Shown: one piece after another, positions 1 to 5,880 of the stretch
Numbering within the stretch: position 1 is the first letter of the stretch
Layout: every line of letters starts with the position of its first letter
Assembly (NCBI GenBank): GCA_039796495.1
Contig: JBDKJQ010000020.1
Span: 1-8,155 of the forward strand
DNA: 8,155 bases
Direction of reading: 5' to 3'
Origin: ARS1285 sp039796495
GTDB taxonomy: Archaea; Nanobdellota; Nanobdellia; Pacearchaeales; GW2011-AR1
Program-made: the position numbers and the translations under genes
The notes under the pieces: model-generated
What the model was told of the DNA's origin: nothing
What the model saw: the letters and a program-made list of their open reading frames with translations, nothing else
The model's database searches: none

Positions 1-555
1 GATGTAAACACGATAAATCTTACAAATTCGAAGTTTTATATCAGTCAAGCCACAAGAGTGTTAAAAGATCACAAAAGAGCTTTGTTAAAATCTGTTGCAA
101 TAACAGGTATAACATTCTTTACACACGATGGAATGCATACTGTACTTCAATATTTAGGAATCCCCATTCAAAATTTTGCTTCCAAACCGTTTTTTTCTTT
201 GCTTAAGCAACCAGTAGAATTGATTAAGGTAATAAGTCATTACAGCTCAAGCCCAGCTGCGTTCATTATCTTAATGCGTTTAGTTTGGGTGCTAGTAACA
301 TTTTTATTTTTAATAGGCGGTGTATCGCTTATTAGAAATAAAAATACTAGAGGTCAGACAATAATCGTTGTAATAATCATACTTTATTTTACTTTGACTA
401 CGGCTATCAATGGACTTGGTGTCAATGCTCGCTTTAGAGTACCGGTTAATGCATTAATCTTGAGCTTTGCTGTGCAAGGCTTATATGTTATAAAGAAGGT
501 TCTATCTAAACATATACCAGGTCATGAAACTCTCAATAATAGTTCCGTGCTATAA
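1..555 (+). CDS. GT-C type polytopic membrane glycosyltransferase, C-terminal part (5' end outside the window)
   Basis: The reading frame is open from base 1, so the GTG at 58 is internal and the true start lies upstream; 184 codons are visible. Seen: a hydrophobic segment near nt 90-165, then three clear membrane segments at about nt 255-335, 355-420 and 440-495, followed by a short polar tail. The motif NARFRVPVNALILSF lies just before the last membrane helix. This arrangement, a conserved (R/Y)-x-R-x-P loop followed by a final helix, is typical of the C-terminal end of PMT/ArnT-like (GT-C fold) transferases, which move a sugar from a polyprenyl-phosphate donor at the outer face of the inner membrane. 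The catalytic N-terminal loop is missing, so donor and acceptor cannot be judged. The end overlaps the next gene by 32 bases in another frame, suggesting translational coupling. The stretch is markedly more AT-rich than the genes that follow. The family call is moderately sure. Confidence 0.72.
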   Translation, partial: DVNTINLTNSKFYISQATRVLKDHKRALLKSVAITGITFFTHDGMHTVLQYLGIPIQNFASKPFFSLLKQPVELIKVISHYSSSPAAFIILMRLVWVLVTFLFLIGGVSLIRNKNTRGQTIIVVIIILYFTLTTAINGLGVNARFRVPVNALILSFAVQGLYVIKKVLSKHIPGHETLNNSSVL

Positions 556-2089
556 CGAGAAGCACACAATTCGCAAAATCCTAGAAAAAGTTCTTGCGGT
601 TGATTTGTCGTTTTTCGGAAGAGTATGGGAAAAAGAAATTATCATTGTTGATGATGGTTCCATCGATGGAACAACGGATATCTTAAACGATTATGGTGCC
701 GTTGCAAAAATAATCAGTCTGGAAAAAAATGGAGGCAAAGGAACTGCGGTAAAGCGTGGTCTGGAAGAAGCAACAGGCGATTATGTAATCATTCAAGACG
801 CAGATCTAGAATATGACCCGAAAGAGATTCAAAATTTGCTGAAAGTTGTGAACGGAAAAAATACACTCGTATATGGTTCCCGCAATATTCACCATATTAA
901 AAGGCAGAATTTTTGGATACAACGAATCGGCGTCTGGTTCATTACCAAACTTATTAATATCTTATATGGTGCAAATTTGACCGACGTCTGGACATGTTAC
1001 AAACTTTTTCCATTGGATATCAAGGACCTATTTGTTGCAGGAAAATTTGAGGCAGAGCTAGTTTTTACAGTACAGGTTTTGCGCAAGGGTTACAAAATAG
1101 TTGAAGTGCCAATTTCTCACACCCCTCGTGATGCTGCTCATGGCAAAAAAATCCGCAATATTGATGGCTTAAAGGCCATTTTATTGATTCTGAGCGACAG
1201 ATTGTTACATCTTGCAAAGGAAAGGAAAAAAACGGTCAGGAATACTTTCCAGCTTATTGTCGATCCTATTCACCATGAAAACCTTGTCGCCCAAAACAGC
1301 AATTTGGTTTCTGTAGATGGAACTTTGTACCATATTGATCCGGAAGGGCGTCCTCGTCTCATAAAAACCAACATATTTGAAGGTAATAAAGAGGAACATG
1401 AATCAGGCATAAACTGGCTGAAATCTTTTCTTAAGCAGTTTCCCAAGCTTTATTATTCCATTTGGCATGTTTTCTGTCCGGTTATGATGCTCGTGAATGG
1501 TCCACGCATGATTCTTAAATATGTAAAATCAGGCGGTACTTTTATAGATATAGGTTCTGGTCCGGAGAGGCTTAGTAGAGAATTTATTAATGTCGATGTT
1601 TTTCCTTTTCCAGAAGTTGACATCGTGGCCGATGCCGCATCCCTACCTTTTAGAGACAATTCTGTAGATGCCGCAGTGAGCGAATCTCTTTTCGAGCACG
1701 TTCCTGATGCCTCTAAAGTTGCGAGAGAAATGGTGCGTATTGTGAAACCTGATGGCATTATTTATGTAAGTGCTCCGTTTATGCATCCGTATCATGCTTC
1801 ACCCGATGATTTTAATAGATGGACAATCAGCGGCTTAACACATATGTTTCCCGAGCTTGAAATCATAAAAGTTGGTGTCCGTTCAGGTCCATGGTCGGCA
1901 CTTCTACTATTTATGGCCTATTGGCTTGGTGTCGTATTCTCTTTTGGTGCAAAAAAAGTTGCGCCCTTTTTTGCTCACATTTTCATGCTCATTCTTGGTC
2001 CATTCAAATATCTGGATTATTTTTTCATGAAAATACCGGGTTCAGAGGCCGTGGCGACTCATTTGTATATCCTGGGGAGGAAAAGGTAG
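524..2089 (+). CDS. Fusion protein: GT2 polyprenyl-phosphate-sugar synthase-like domain plus SAM-dependent methyltransferase
   Basis: The 521-aa protein has two enzymes in one chain. Residues 1-235 are a GT2 GT-A domain close to the DPM1/DPG-synthase-like group: SIIVPCYNE at 4-12, DDGSIDGTT at 43-51, GGKGTAVKRG at 70-79, the metal-binding QDADLEYDP at 91-99, and VYGSRN at 116-121. Residues 235-335 are a linker. Residues 336-450 are a class I methyltransferase (Methyltransf_11-like) with motif I FIDIGSGPE at 340-348, acidic VDV at 357-359, DAASLPF at 370-376 and FEHVPDA at 390-396. Residues 457-495 are hydrophobic and may touch the membrane. The ATG at 524 lies directly before the canonical first beta strand, so the 32-base overlap with the upstream gene is real. 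GT2 members of this type make polyprenyl-phosphate sugars or transfer to glycan chains; the methyltransferase probably methylates a related sugar. Both domain calls are strong; substrates are unknown. Confidence 0.9.
   Translation: MKLSIIVPCYNEKHTIRKILEKVLAVDLSFFGRVWEKEIIIVDDGSIDGTTDILNDYGAVAKIISLEKNGGKGTAVKRGLEEATGDYVIIQDADLEYDPKEIQNLLKVVNGKNTLVYGSRNIHHIKRQNFWIQRIGVWFITKLINILYGANLTDVWTCYKLFPLDIKDLFVAGKFEAELVFTVQVLRKGYKIVEVPISHTPRDAAHGKKIRNIDGLKAILLILSDRLLHLAKERKKTVRNTFQLIVDPIHHENLVAQNSNLVSVDGTLYHIDPEGRPRLIKTNIFEGNKEEHESGINWLKSFLKQFPKLYYSIWHVFCPVMMLVNGPRMILKYVKSGGTFIDIGSGPERLSREFINVDVFPFPEVDIVADAASLPFRDNSVDAAVSESLFEHVPDASKVAREMVRIVKPDGIIYVSAPFMHPYHASPDDFNRWTISGLTHMFPELEIIKVGVRSGPWSALLLFMAYWLGVVFSFGAKKVAPFFAHIFMLILGPFKYLDYFFMKIPGSEAVATHLYILGRKR
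2081..2086 (+). promoter_or_regulatory. Ribosome binding site of the nucleotidyltransferase gene
   Basis: A purine-rich GGGGAGGAAAAGG stretch at 2074-2086 sits before the ATG at 2096. Its 3' part, AAAAGG, is 9 bases from the start and overlaps the last codons of the fusion gene. It supports 2096 rather than the in-frame ATG at 2108. Confidence 0.45.
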
Positions 2090-2095
2090 TGTATA

Positions 2096-2587
2096 ATGAT
2101 AAAGCCGATGCATTCAAAGTTTAAAGGCAAAACACTTAAAAAGAAAATAGTTGCCGTCTCCGGTGGTTTTGACCCTGTCCATATTGGTCATGTGCGTATG
2201 TTTCAAGCTGCCAAGAAATTGGGTGATCATCTGGTGGTTATACTCAATAACGACAATTGGTTGAAAAAGAAAAAAGGATACGCATTTATGCCAGAACATG
2301 AACGTGCGGAGATCATCAGTGGATTTAGTGATGTTGACGAGGTGGTGCTCACTTTTCATGGGGAAGACACAGTAGATATGAGCGTGTGCAGAGAGTTGCG
2401 CGTCATCCAGCCGCATATATTCGCAAACGGGGGTGATCGTGTGCATGATAATATTCCGGAAGTTTCTGTATGCAAAGAAATTGGTGCAGAGATGGTTTTT
2501 AATGTTGGTCATGGCGGCAAAGTTCAGTCTAGCTCTTGGTTGGTCGACAAACTCAGTGACTCTAAGAAAGGCAATAAGAAGATATGA
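2096..2587 (+). CDS. Adenylyl-/cytidylyltransferase-family nucleotidyltransferase (TagD/HldE-C-like)
   Basis: The 163-aa protein is a single small nucleotidyltransferase domain. Seen: GGFDPVHIGH at 23-32, the family signature including the HIGH motif (H29 and H32) that binds the triphosphate; ANGGDR at 110-115, matching the GGDY-type element of HldE and TagD; and VQSSSWLV at 143-150 in the position of the (I/L)STT signature near the active site. Members join CTP or ATP to a sugar- or polyol-phosphate (for example glycerol-3-phosphate or heptose-1-phosphate) to give an activated donor in the cytoplasm. The protein has a basic N-terminal extension of about 16 residues. No kinase domain is fused and no kinase gene is visible nearby. 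It lies 6 bases after the fusion gene and overlaps the next gene by an ATGA. The fold is sure; nucleotide and substrate are not determinable here. Confidence 0.88.
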   Translation: MIKPMHSKFKGKTLKKKIVAVSGGFDPVHIGHVRMFQAAKKLGDHLVVILNNDNWLKKKKGYAFMPEHERAEIISGFSDVDEVVLTFHGEDTVDMSVCRELRVIQPHIFANGGDRVHDNIPEVSVCKEIGAEMVFNVGHGGKVQSSSWLVDKLSDSKKGNKKI

Positions 2588-3351
2588 AGTACACCCTCAC
2601 TCCCGAAGGCAGGGAATATTCGCCAACATTCAAGAAAAATATTCGCAGGTACATTAACTTTTACAATTTTCTGGTCAGAAAGATTTTTTTTTGGAGATTC
2701 CCGAAGAATCTTTCAGTAACGAAGTCAGGATTGCTTGAATTGGATGAAATTAGGGCGCATGCGATGATTGATACTGACATAAGCGATCACCTCGAAACCC
2801 TTTTTGTAAGATCTATGGCTATAAAGCCAAAACTTATTGTTGAGCTTGGTGTGAGGACAGGGCAAAGCACTTTTGTATTTGAAAGAGTTGCAAAGATATG
2901 TAAAGCATTTCTTTTGAGTGTGGATATTGCTCCTCAGCAAAGGAAGACCTTATGGTCAAGATCAGAATTCGTACAGGAGGATGATTTGTTGGTTGCCGAT
3001 GAATTTAGAAGTTTGTGCATCCGCAATAATCTAACACCCGAAATTGATGTGCTATTTATTGATACCAGCCATGAGTACCATCATACCAAAAAGGAAATTG
3101 CCAAATGGTTCCCGTTTTTATCTAAACGTGCAGTTGTGTTTTTCCATGATGCCAACGTAAAACTTCTTTACAGACATAAAACTGGTACTATAGGAAAAGC
3201 ATACAATGATGATAGGGATGTTATGAGAGCTATAGAGGAATACGTTGGAGTTTCATTGGACGAGAAGAGAGATTTTGTCAGGAACTGCGGGTCTTGGCAT
3301 ATCGATCATAAGGCCATATGCAATGGTATGACCTTGCTAAAGCATTTATAA
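2584..3351 (+). CDS. Class I SAM-dependent methyltransferase, Methyltransf_24-like
   Basis: The 255-aa protein carries an N-terminal basic/aromatic region (1-60) and then a Rossmann methyltransferase domain. Seen: motif I LIVELGVRTGQST at 84-96, acidic SVDIAPQQ at 112-119 at the end of the second strand, DVLFIDTSHEYHHTKKEI at 155-172, and VVFFHDAN at 184-191. The spaced FID-x-x-H and later HD pair is characteristic of the Methyltransf_24/CmcI-like group, whose members in surface-glycan loci are usually annotated as sugar O-methyltransferases; residues in these positions often bind a metal. The usual GG before the HD strand is replaced by KRA. The ATG overlaps the TGA of the nucleotidyltransferase gene (ATGA), implying coupled translation. 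A run of nine T (2684-2692) encodes I34-F35-F36. Family fairly sure, substrate unknown. Confidence 0.85.
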   Translation: MKYTLTPEGREYSPTFKKNIRRYINFYNFLVRKIFFWRFPKNLSVTKSGLLELDEIRAHAMIDTDISDHLETLFVRSMAIKPKLIVELGVRTGQSTFVFERVAKICKAFLLSVDIAPQQRKTLWSRSEFVQEDDLLVADEFRSLCIRNNLTPEIDVLFIDTSHEYHHTKKEIAKWFPFLSKRAVVFFHDANVKLLYRHKTGTIGKAYNDDRDVMRAIEEYVGVSLDEKRDFVRNCGSWHIDHKAICNGMTLLKHL

Positions 3352-3375
3352 GATTTAGTCAGGGAAATATTTATC

Positions 3376-4140
3376 ATGTCAGAAACAACATATAAAATTA
3401 TTGTCCCTTCCGAATCCATAAAATACATACTTTTTCAGCGAACTCAGTATCTATTTTTTCGCAGGAGCAAAATAATGCAGTTTTTAAAAAAACTTCTTCC
3501 AAAAAGTCTGGCATATGGATTAGAATCTTTCTTTTCACATTTCAGTAGTGTAATAGCTTTGGAATCTTTTTTCAGGGGGAAAACAGTTGCGCAACTGTTC
3601 AGTGAAGAAATGAATAAAGAATATCAGGGAATGAAAGCTTTACTCCCCCAGAATGCCAGCGCTATCCTAGATGTAGGATGCGGAGTTGCGGGGATTGATG
3701 TGTTACTTTACAAACATTACTCCAACTCCAAACCGAAGATTTACCTTCTCGATAAGACGGAAATACCCAAAAAGGTCTATTATAGTTATACAGAAAAAGG
3801 TTGTTATTATAACTCTTTAGTTACGTCAAAGAATATTTTAGAGATGAATGGTGTGCCCGCCGCACAAATATTTTTGCAAGAAGCGCAAGACAACAAAATT
3901 ACATTTGATGCGAAATTTGATCTTGCAGTCTCTCTTATTTCTTGGGGATTTCATTATCCTCTCTCGACTTATCTGGATGAAGTGTATGAGAAAATGTCGC
4001 TTGGAGGAGTGCTCGTGATCGACCTAAGAAAAATTCCTAACGCCGATCCAGTTACTAAACTGAGAAATAAATTTGGGGAAGTGAAAATAATAACTGAATC
4101 TGAAAAGCATACGAGAGTCGTTGCTACAAAACATTTCTAG
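3376..4140 (+). CDS. Class I SAM-dependent methyltransferase of surface-glycan type (start uncertain: 3376 or 3475)
   Basis: The 254-aa frame contains motif I AILDVGCGVAG at 96-106, an acidic YLLDKTE at 123-129 after strand two, FDLAVSLISWGFHYPLSTYL at 181-200 as the motif IV/post-IV region, and GGVLVIDLRK at 210-219. This is an ordinary class I methyltransferase core of about 160 residues. The SWGFHYP element is reminiscent of methyltransferases found in glycan loci, but I cannot place it in a named family. Two starts are possible. The ATG at 3376 lies 24 bases after the previous gene behind a weak AGGGA. The ATG at 3475 has a perfect AGGAG seven bases upstream and gives a 221-aa protein beginning MQFLKKLLPKSL. 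Neither choice affects the catalytic core. It is the last gene of the plus-strand run. Confidence 0.82.
   Translation: MSETTYKIIVPSESIKYILFQRTQYLFFRRSKIMQFLKKLLPKSLAYGLESFFSHFSSVIALESFFRGKTVAQLFSEEMNKEYQGMKALLPQNASAILDVGCGVAGIDVLLYKHYSNSKPKIYLLDKTEIPKKVYYSYTEKGCYYNSLVTSKNILEMNGVPAAQIFLQEAQDNKITFDAKFDLAVSLISWGFHYPLSTYLDEVYEKMSLGGVLVIDLRKIPNADPVTKLRNKFGEVKIITESEKHTRVVATKHF
3463..3467 (+). promoter_or_regulatory. Strong Shine-Dalgarno AGGAG before an internal ATG (3475)
   Basis: AGGAG with a 7-base spacer to the in-frame ATG at 3475 is the best ribosome binding site in the window. It suggests the methyltransferase may start 33 codons later than the longest frame, or have two translated forms. 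Confidence 0.45.
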
Positions 4141-4163
4141 TACTTGTTTCCAGATCAGCAAAC
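4141..4163. other. Convergent junction between the two gene runs
   Basis: Only about 23 bases separate the TAG ending the plus-strand methyltransferase from the TAA ending the minus-strand GT11-like gene. I see no GC-rich stem followed by a T run on either strand, so a classical bidirectional terminator is not evident. Confidence 0.6.
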
Positions 4164-5084
4164 TTAGAAGTGTGCAAGCTTACAATACTTGTTTTCAAAA
4201 AATTCTTTTCTGCCTTTGTAGTATTCCCAGTCCATAGATTCTTTTTTCATAACAATATGTGGAATATCTCCATACCACGATGCAAAAGCTCCAAAACTTG
4301 AGTCAGAACCAATTATCGTGTCAGTTTTGGAAAGCATAAATAAATCGATCACAGCGTTTTCTTTCGACACATAAATATTGATACCTTGAAAAACAGATTG
4401 ATCTATCGGCCCATCTGATGTGATCAGGAATAAAGTTCTTCTAATATCACTATAGAATTGATCTTCGTATTCTCTTAGAATACCCCTAACTCTATCTTGG
4501 CTAATAAAATAAGCACCATTTTTGAAGACTTTATAATCATGTTGACGAATATGCACACCAACAATTCGATCATATTGCTGTCGAAAAGGTTGAATGATTG
4601 CATGTACTCTCGCTAGTATTTTTTCATTTGCTGAAAAGGCATTCACTATTTCTTTTCTGAATTTTTTTATGCCGACTGGATTTCTGAAGAGCCAGCCTGT
4701 GAAGTAAAGTTTTTTTTTATTTTCTAGATGAATAGAGCTAGATGTTGGAGGCAGGTAGGTAACAATGTTTTCCTGATTTTCCGAAGAGACAACACAATTA
4801 CTTCTGAGAAGTTGGATGACCTCTGAATATAGTGAATAAATAAATCTCCAAAATCTACTCCTCGGACTGGATCGCCTGCCTGAAAAATTCTTGAACCAAA
4901 ATGATAAAAATTTTGTCAGTATCCGTTCGTTTTTGATGGGTGAAAAATATGAATGGTATTCGAAAAATGAAGGATTGCTTACTCTATCACCGTTTTCCAA
5001 GCTATAGGCGTAAATGCTTATGTAATTCCAGAGCTGATTTGCCAGCTCCCCGCCCCCATGTTTTAGAATAGTAATTTTTTTCAT
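4164..5084 (-). CDS. GT11-like glycosyltransferase (alpha-1,2-fucosyltransferase type, divergent)
   Basis: The 306-aa protein has the layout of GT11/GT-B fucosyltransferases. Seen: an N-terminal GGGELANQLWNY at 10-21, matching the GGLGNQ(M/L)FQY nucleotide-binding start of that family but with two extra residues; VGVHIRQHDY at 175-184, matching the HxRRxDY donor-site motif with the second Arg replaced by Gln; LFLITSDG at 218-225; and a C-terminal GSDSSFGAFASWYGD at 259-273, corresponding to the S-(T/S)-F-x-x-W/A region. Family members transfer fucose from GDP-fucose, but donor choice in divergent members is not safe to predict. No signal peptide or membrane helix is evident, so it should be cytoplasmic or membrane-peripheral. 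The ATG overlaps the TGA of the upstream DUF268 gene by 4 bases, showing operon coupling. A run of nine A on the coding strand (4710-4718) encodes K123-K125. Confidence 0.72.
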   Translation of the reverse strand: MKKITILKHGGGELANQLWNYISIYAYSLENGDRVSNPSFFEYHSYFSPIKNERILTKFLSFWFKNFSGRRSSPRSRFWRFIYSLYSEVIQLLRSNCVVSSENQENIVTYLPPTSSSIHLENKKKLYFTGWLFRNPVGIKKFRKEIVNAFSANEKILARVHAIIQPFRQQYDRIVGVHIRQHDYKVFKNGAYFISQDRVRGILREYEDQFYSDIRRTLFLITSDGPIDQSVFQGINIYVSKENAVIDLFMLSKTDTIIGSDSSFGAFASWYGDIPHIVMKKESMDWEYYKGRKEFFENKYCKLAHF

Positions 5085-5845
5085 TTTGTAAAGTGATAAA
5101 GGCCAGTGCCGAAGCCTCTTTCAGGAGAATAGGAGGGGAGTAGCTCTCTTCCGTATATATATTGTTCCTCTTTGAGTTTCAAATTCTGAAACATTTTAAG
5201 TACATAATCTCTGGTAAAGGCGCGATGTGCGTTGAAGTATATCTTGTTGCACGAGTCTATCGGAACTGAGATGTACAGATTTCCGCCGCTGGCAAGAACT
5301 CTGGCTAGCTCATCCGCTGCTTTTTCGGTGCCAAACTGATCAAGCTTGTCACCATATCTACCAAGGCCGATGTGCTCAATGACACATATTGAACTCAATG
5401 AAGAAATTGAATTTTTTTTAAATGAAAGTTTTGTGATATCGCCCTTTTTACATGAAAGCCCTGACAGTATGATCGGAAGCTCGCGAATATCTATCATTGT
5501 TGTGGGAGTAAATTGAGAAATTATTCCCACCATGAAAGATTGAGAACCTACGTCAAAATGCTCGCTCGGCTTATTTTCGAAGATTTTTCGAGCACACCAG
5601 GTTCCTTGAAAGAAATATACCGGATCTATTTTGTGGCTGGCGGTTTTGTCATAGATGCGCGGATAGATATCGTAGCTATCCACATTGTAACTATAATTTC
5701 TGGCAAGTTTTTTGAATTTCAAATAATTATGAAAAAATGAAAAGAGAGATTTTACTCTGTTGGTCAGGCCATATGATGGTCTGAAAGTTCTCCATATAAT
5801 AACAAGATACTTTATAAGGGATATTTTTCTTAGGTATTCTCGCAT
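5081..5845 (-). CDS. DUF268 family protein, methyltransferase-like
   Basis: The 254-aa protein has a basic N-terminal region of about 70 residues followed by a DUF268-type domain. Seen: SEHFDVGSQSF at 94-104 in the motif I position (lacking the GxGxG pattern of ordinary methyltransferases), MIDIREL at 117-123, KKGDITKLSF at 133-142, SICVIEHIGLGRYGD at 152-166, which is the most diagnostic stretch for DUF268, LASGGNLYISVP at 184-195, and FNAHRAF at 204-210. The architecture resembles Methyltransf_11, with the EHIG loop where motif IV/post-IV sits, but enzymatic activity in this family is, to my knowledge, not firmly established. Such genes recur in bacterial polysaccharide loci. Start: the ATG at 5845 follows a 35-base gap after the upstream gene and has only a weak ribosome site. 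The gene overlaps the next one by ATGA. Confidence 0.82.
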   Translation of the reverse strand: MREYLRKISLIKYLVIIWRTFRPSYGLTNRVKSLFSFFHNYLKFKKLARNYSYNVDSYDIYPRIYDKTASHKIDPVYFFQGTWCARKIFENKPSEHFDVGSQSFMVGIISQFTPTTMIDIRELPIILSGLSCKKGDITKLSFKKNSISSLSSICVIEHIGLGRYGDKLDQFGTEKAADELARVLASGGNLYISVPIDSCNKIYFNAHRAFTRDYVLKMFQNLKLKEEQYIYGRELLPSYSPERGFGTGLYHFTK

Positions 5846-5880
5846 TTAATTTGTTATAATCTGATGTAGTGGTAAAATTC

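Noticed and set aside
1453..1758. Minus-strand frame of 101 codons opposite the fusion gene
   Set aside because: It is antisense to the conserved methyltransferase domain, shows no domain features and has no ribosome site; a shadow frame.
2114..2512. Minus-strand frame of 132 codons opposite the nucleotidyltransferase
   Set aside because: Antisense to a gene with clear HIGH and GGDR motifs; the translation is cysteine/histidine-rich without a recognisable pattern.
2584..3351. Cephalosporin hydroxylase (CmcI) identity
   Set aside because: Similarity to CmcI-type proteins is a fold-level annotation habit; there is no antibiotic biosynthesis gene nearby and a glycan methyltransferase fits better.
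4141..4196. Near-identical direct repeat TACTTGTTTC (4141-4150) and TACTTGTTTTC (4186-4196) at the convergent junction
   Set aside because: Short, imperfect and AT-rich, partly inside coding sequence; no target-site duplication or mobile element is near.
5513..5740. Plus-strand frame of 75 codons inside the DUF268 gene
   Set aside because: Shadow of a conserved gene; no start context or family resemblance.
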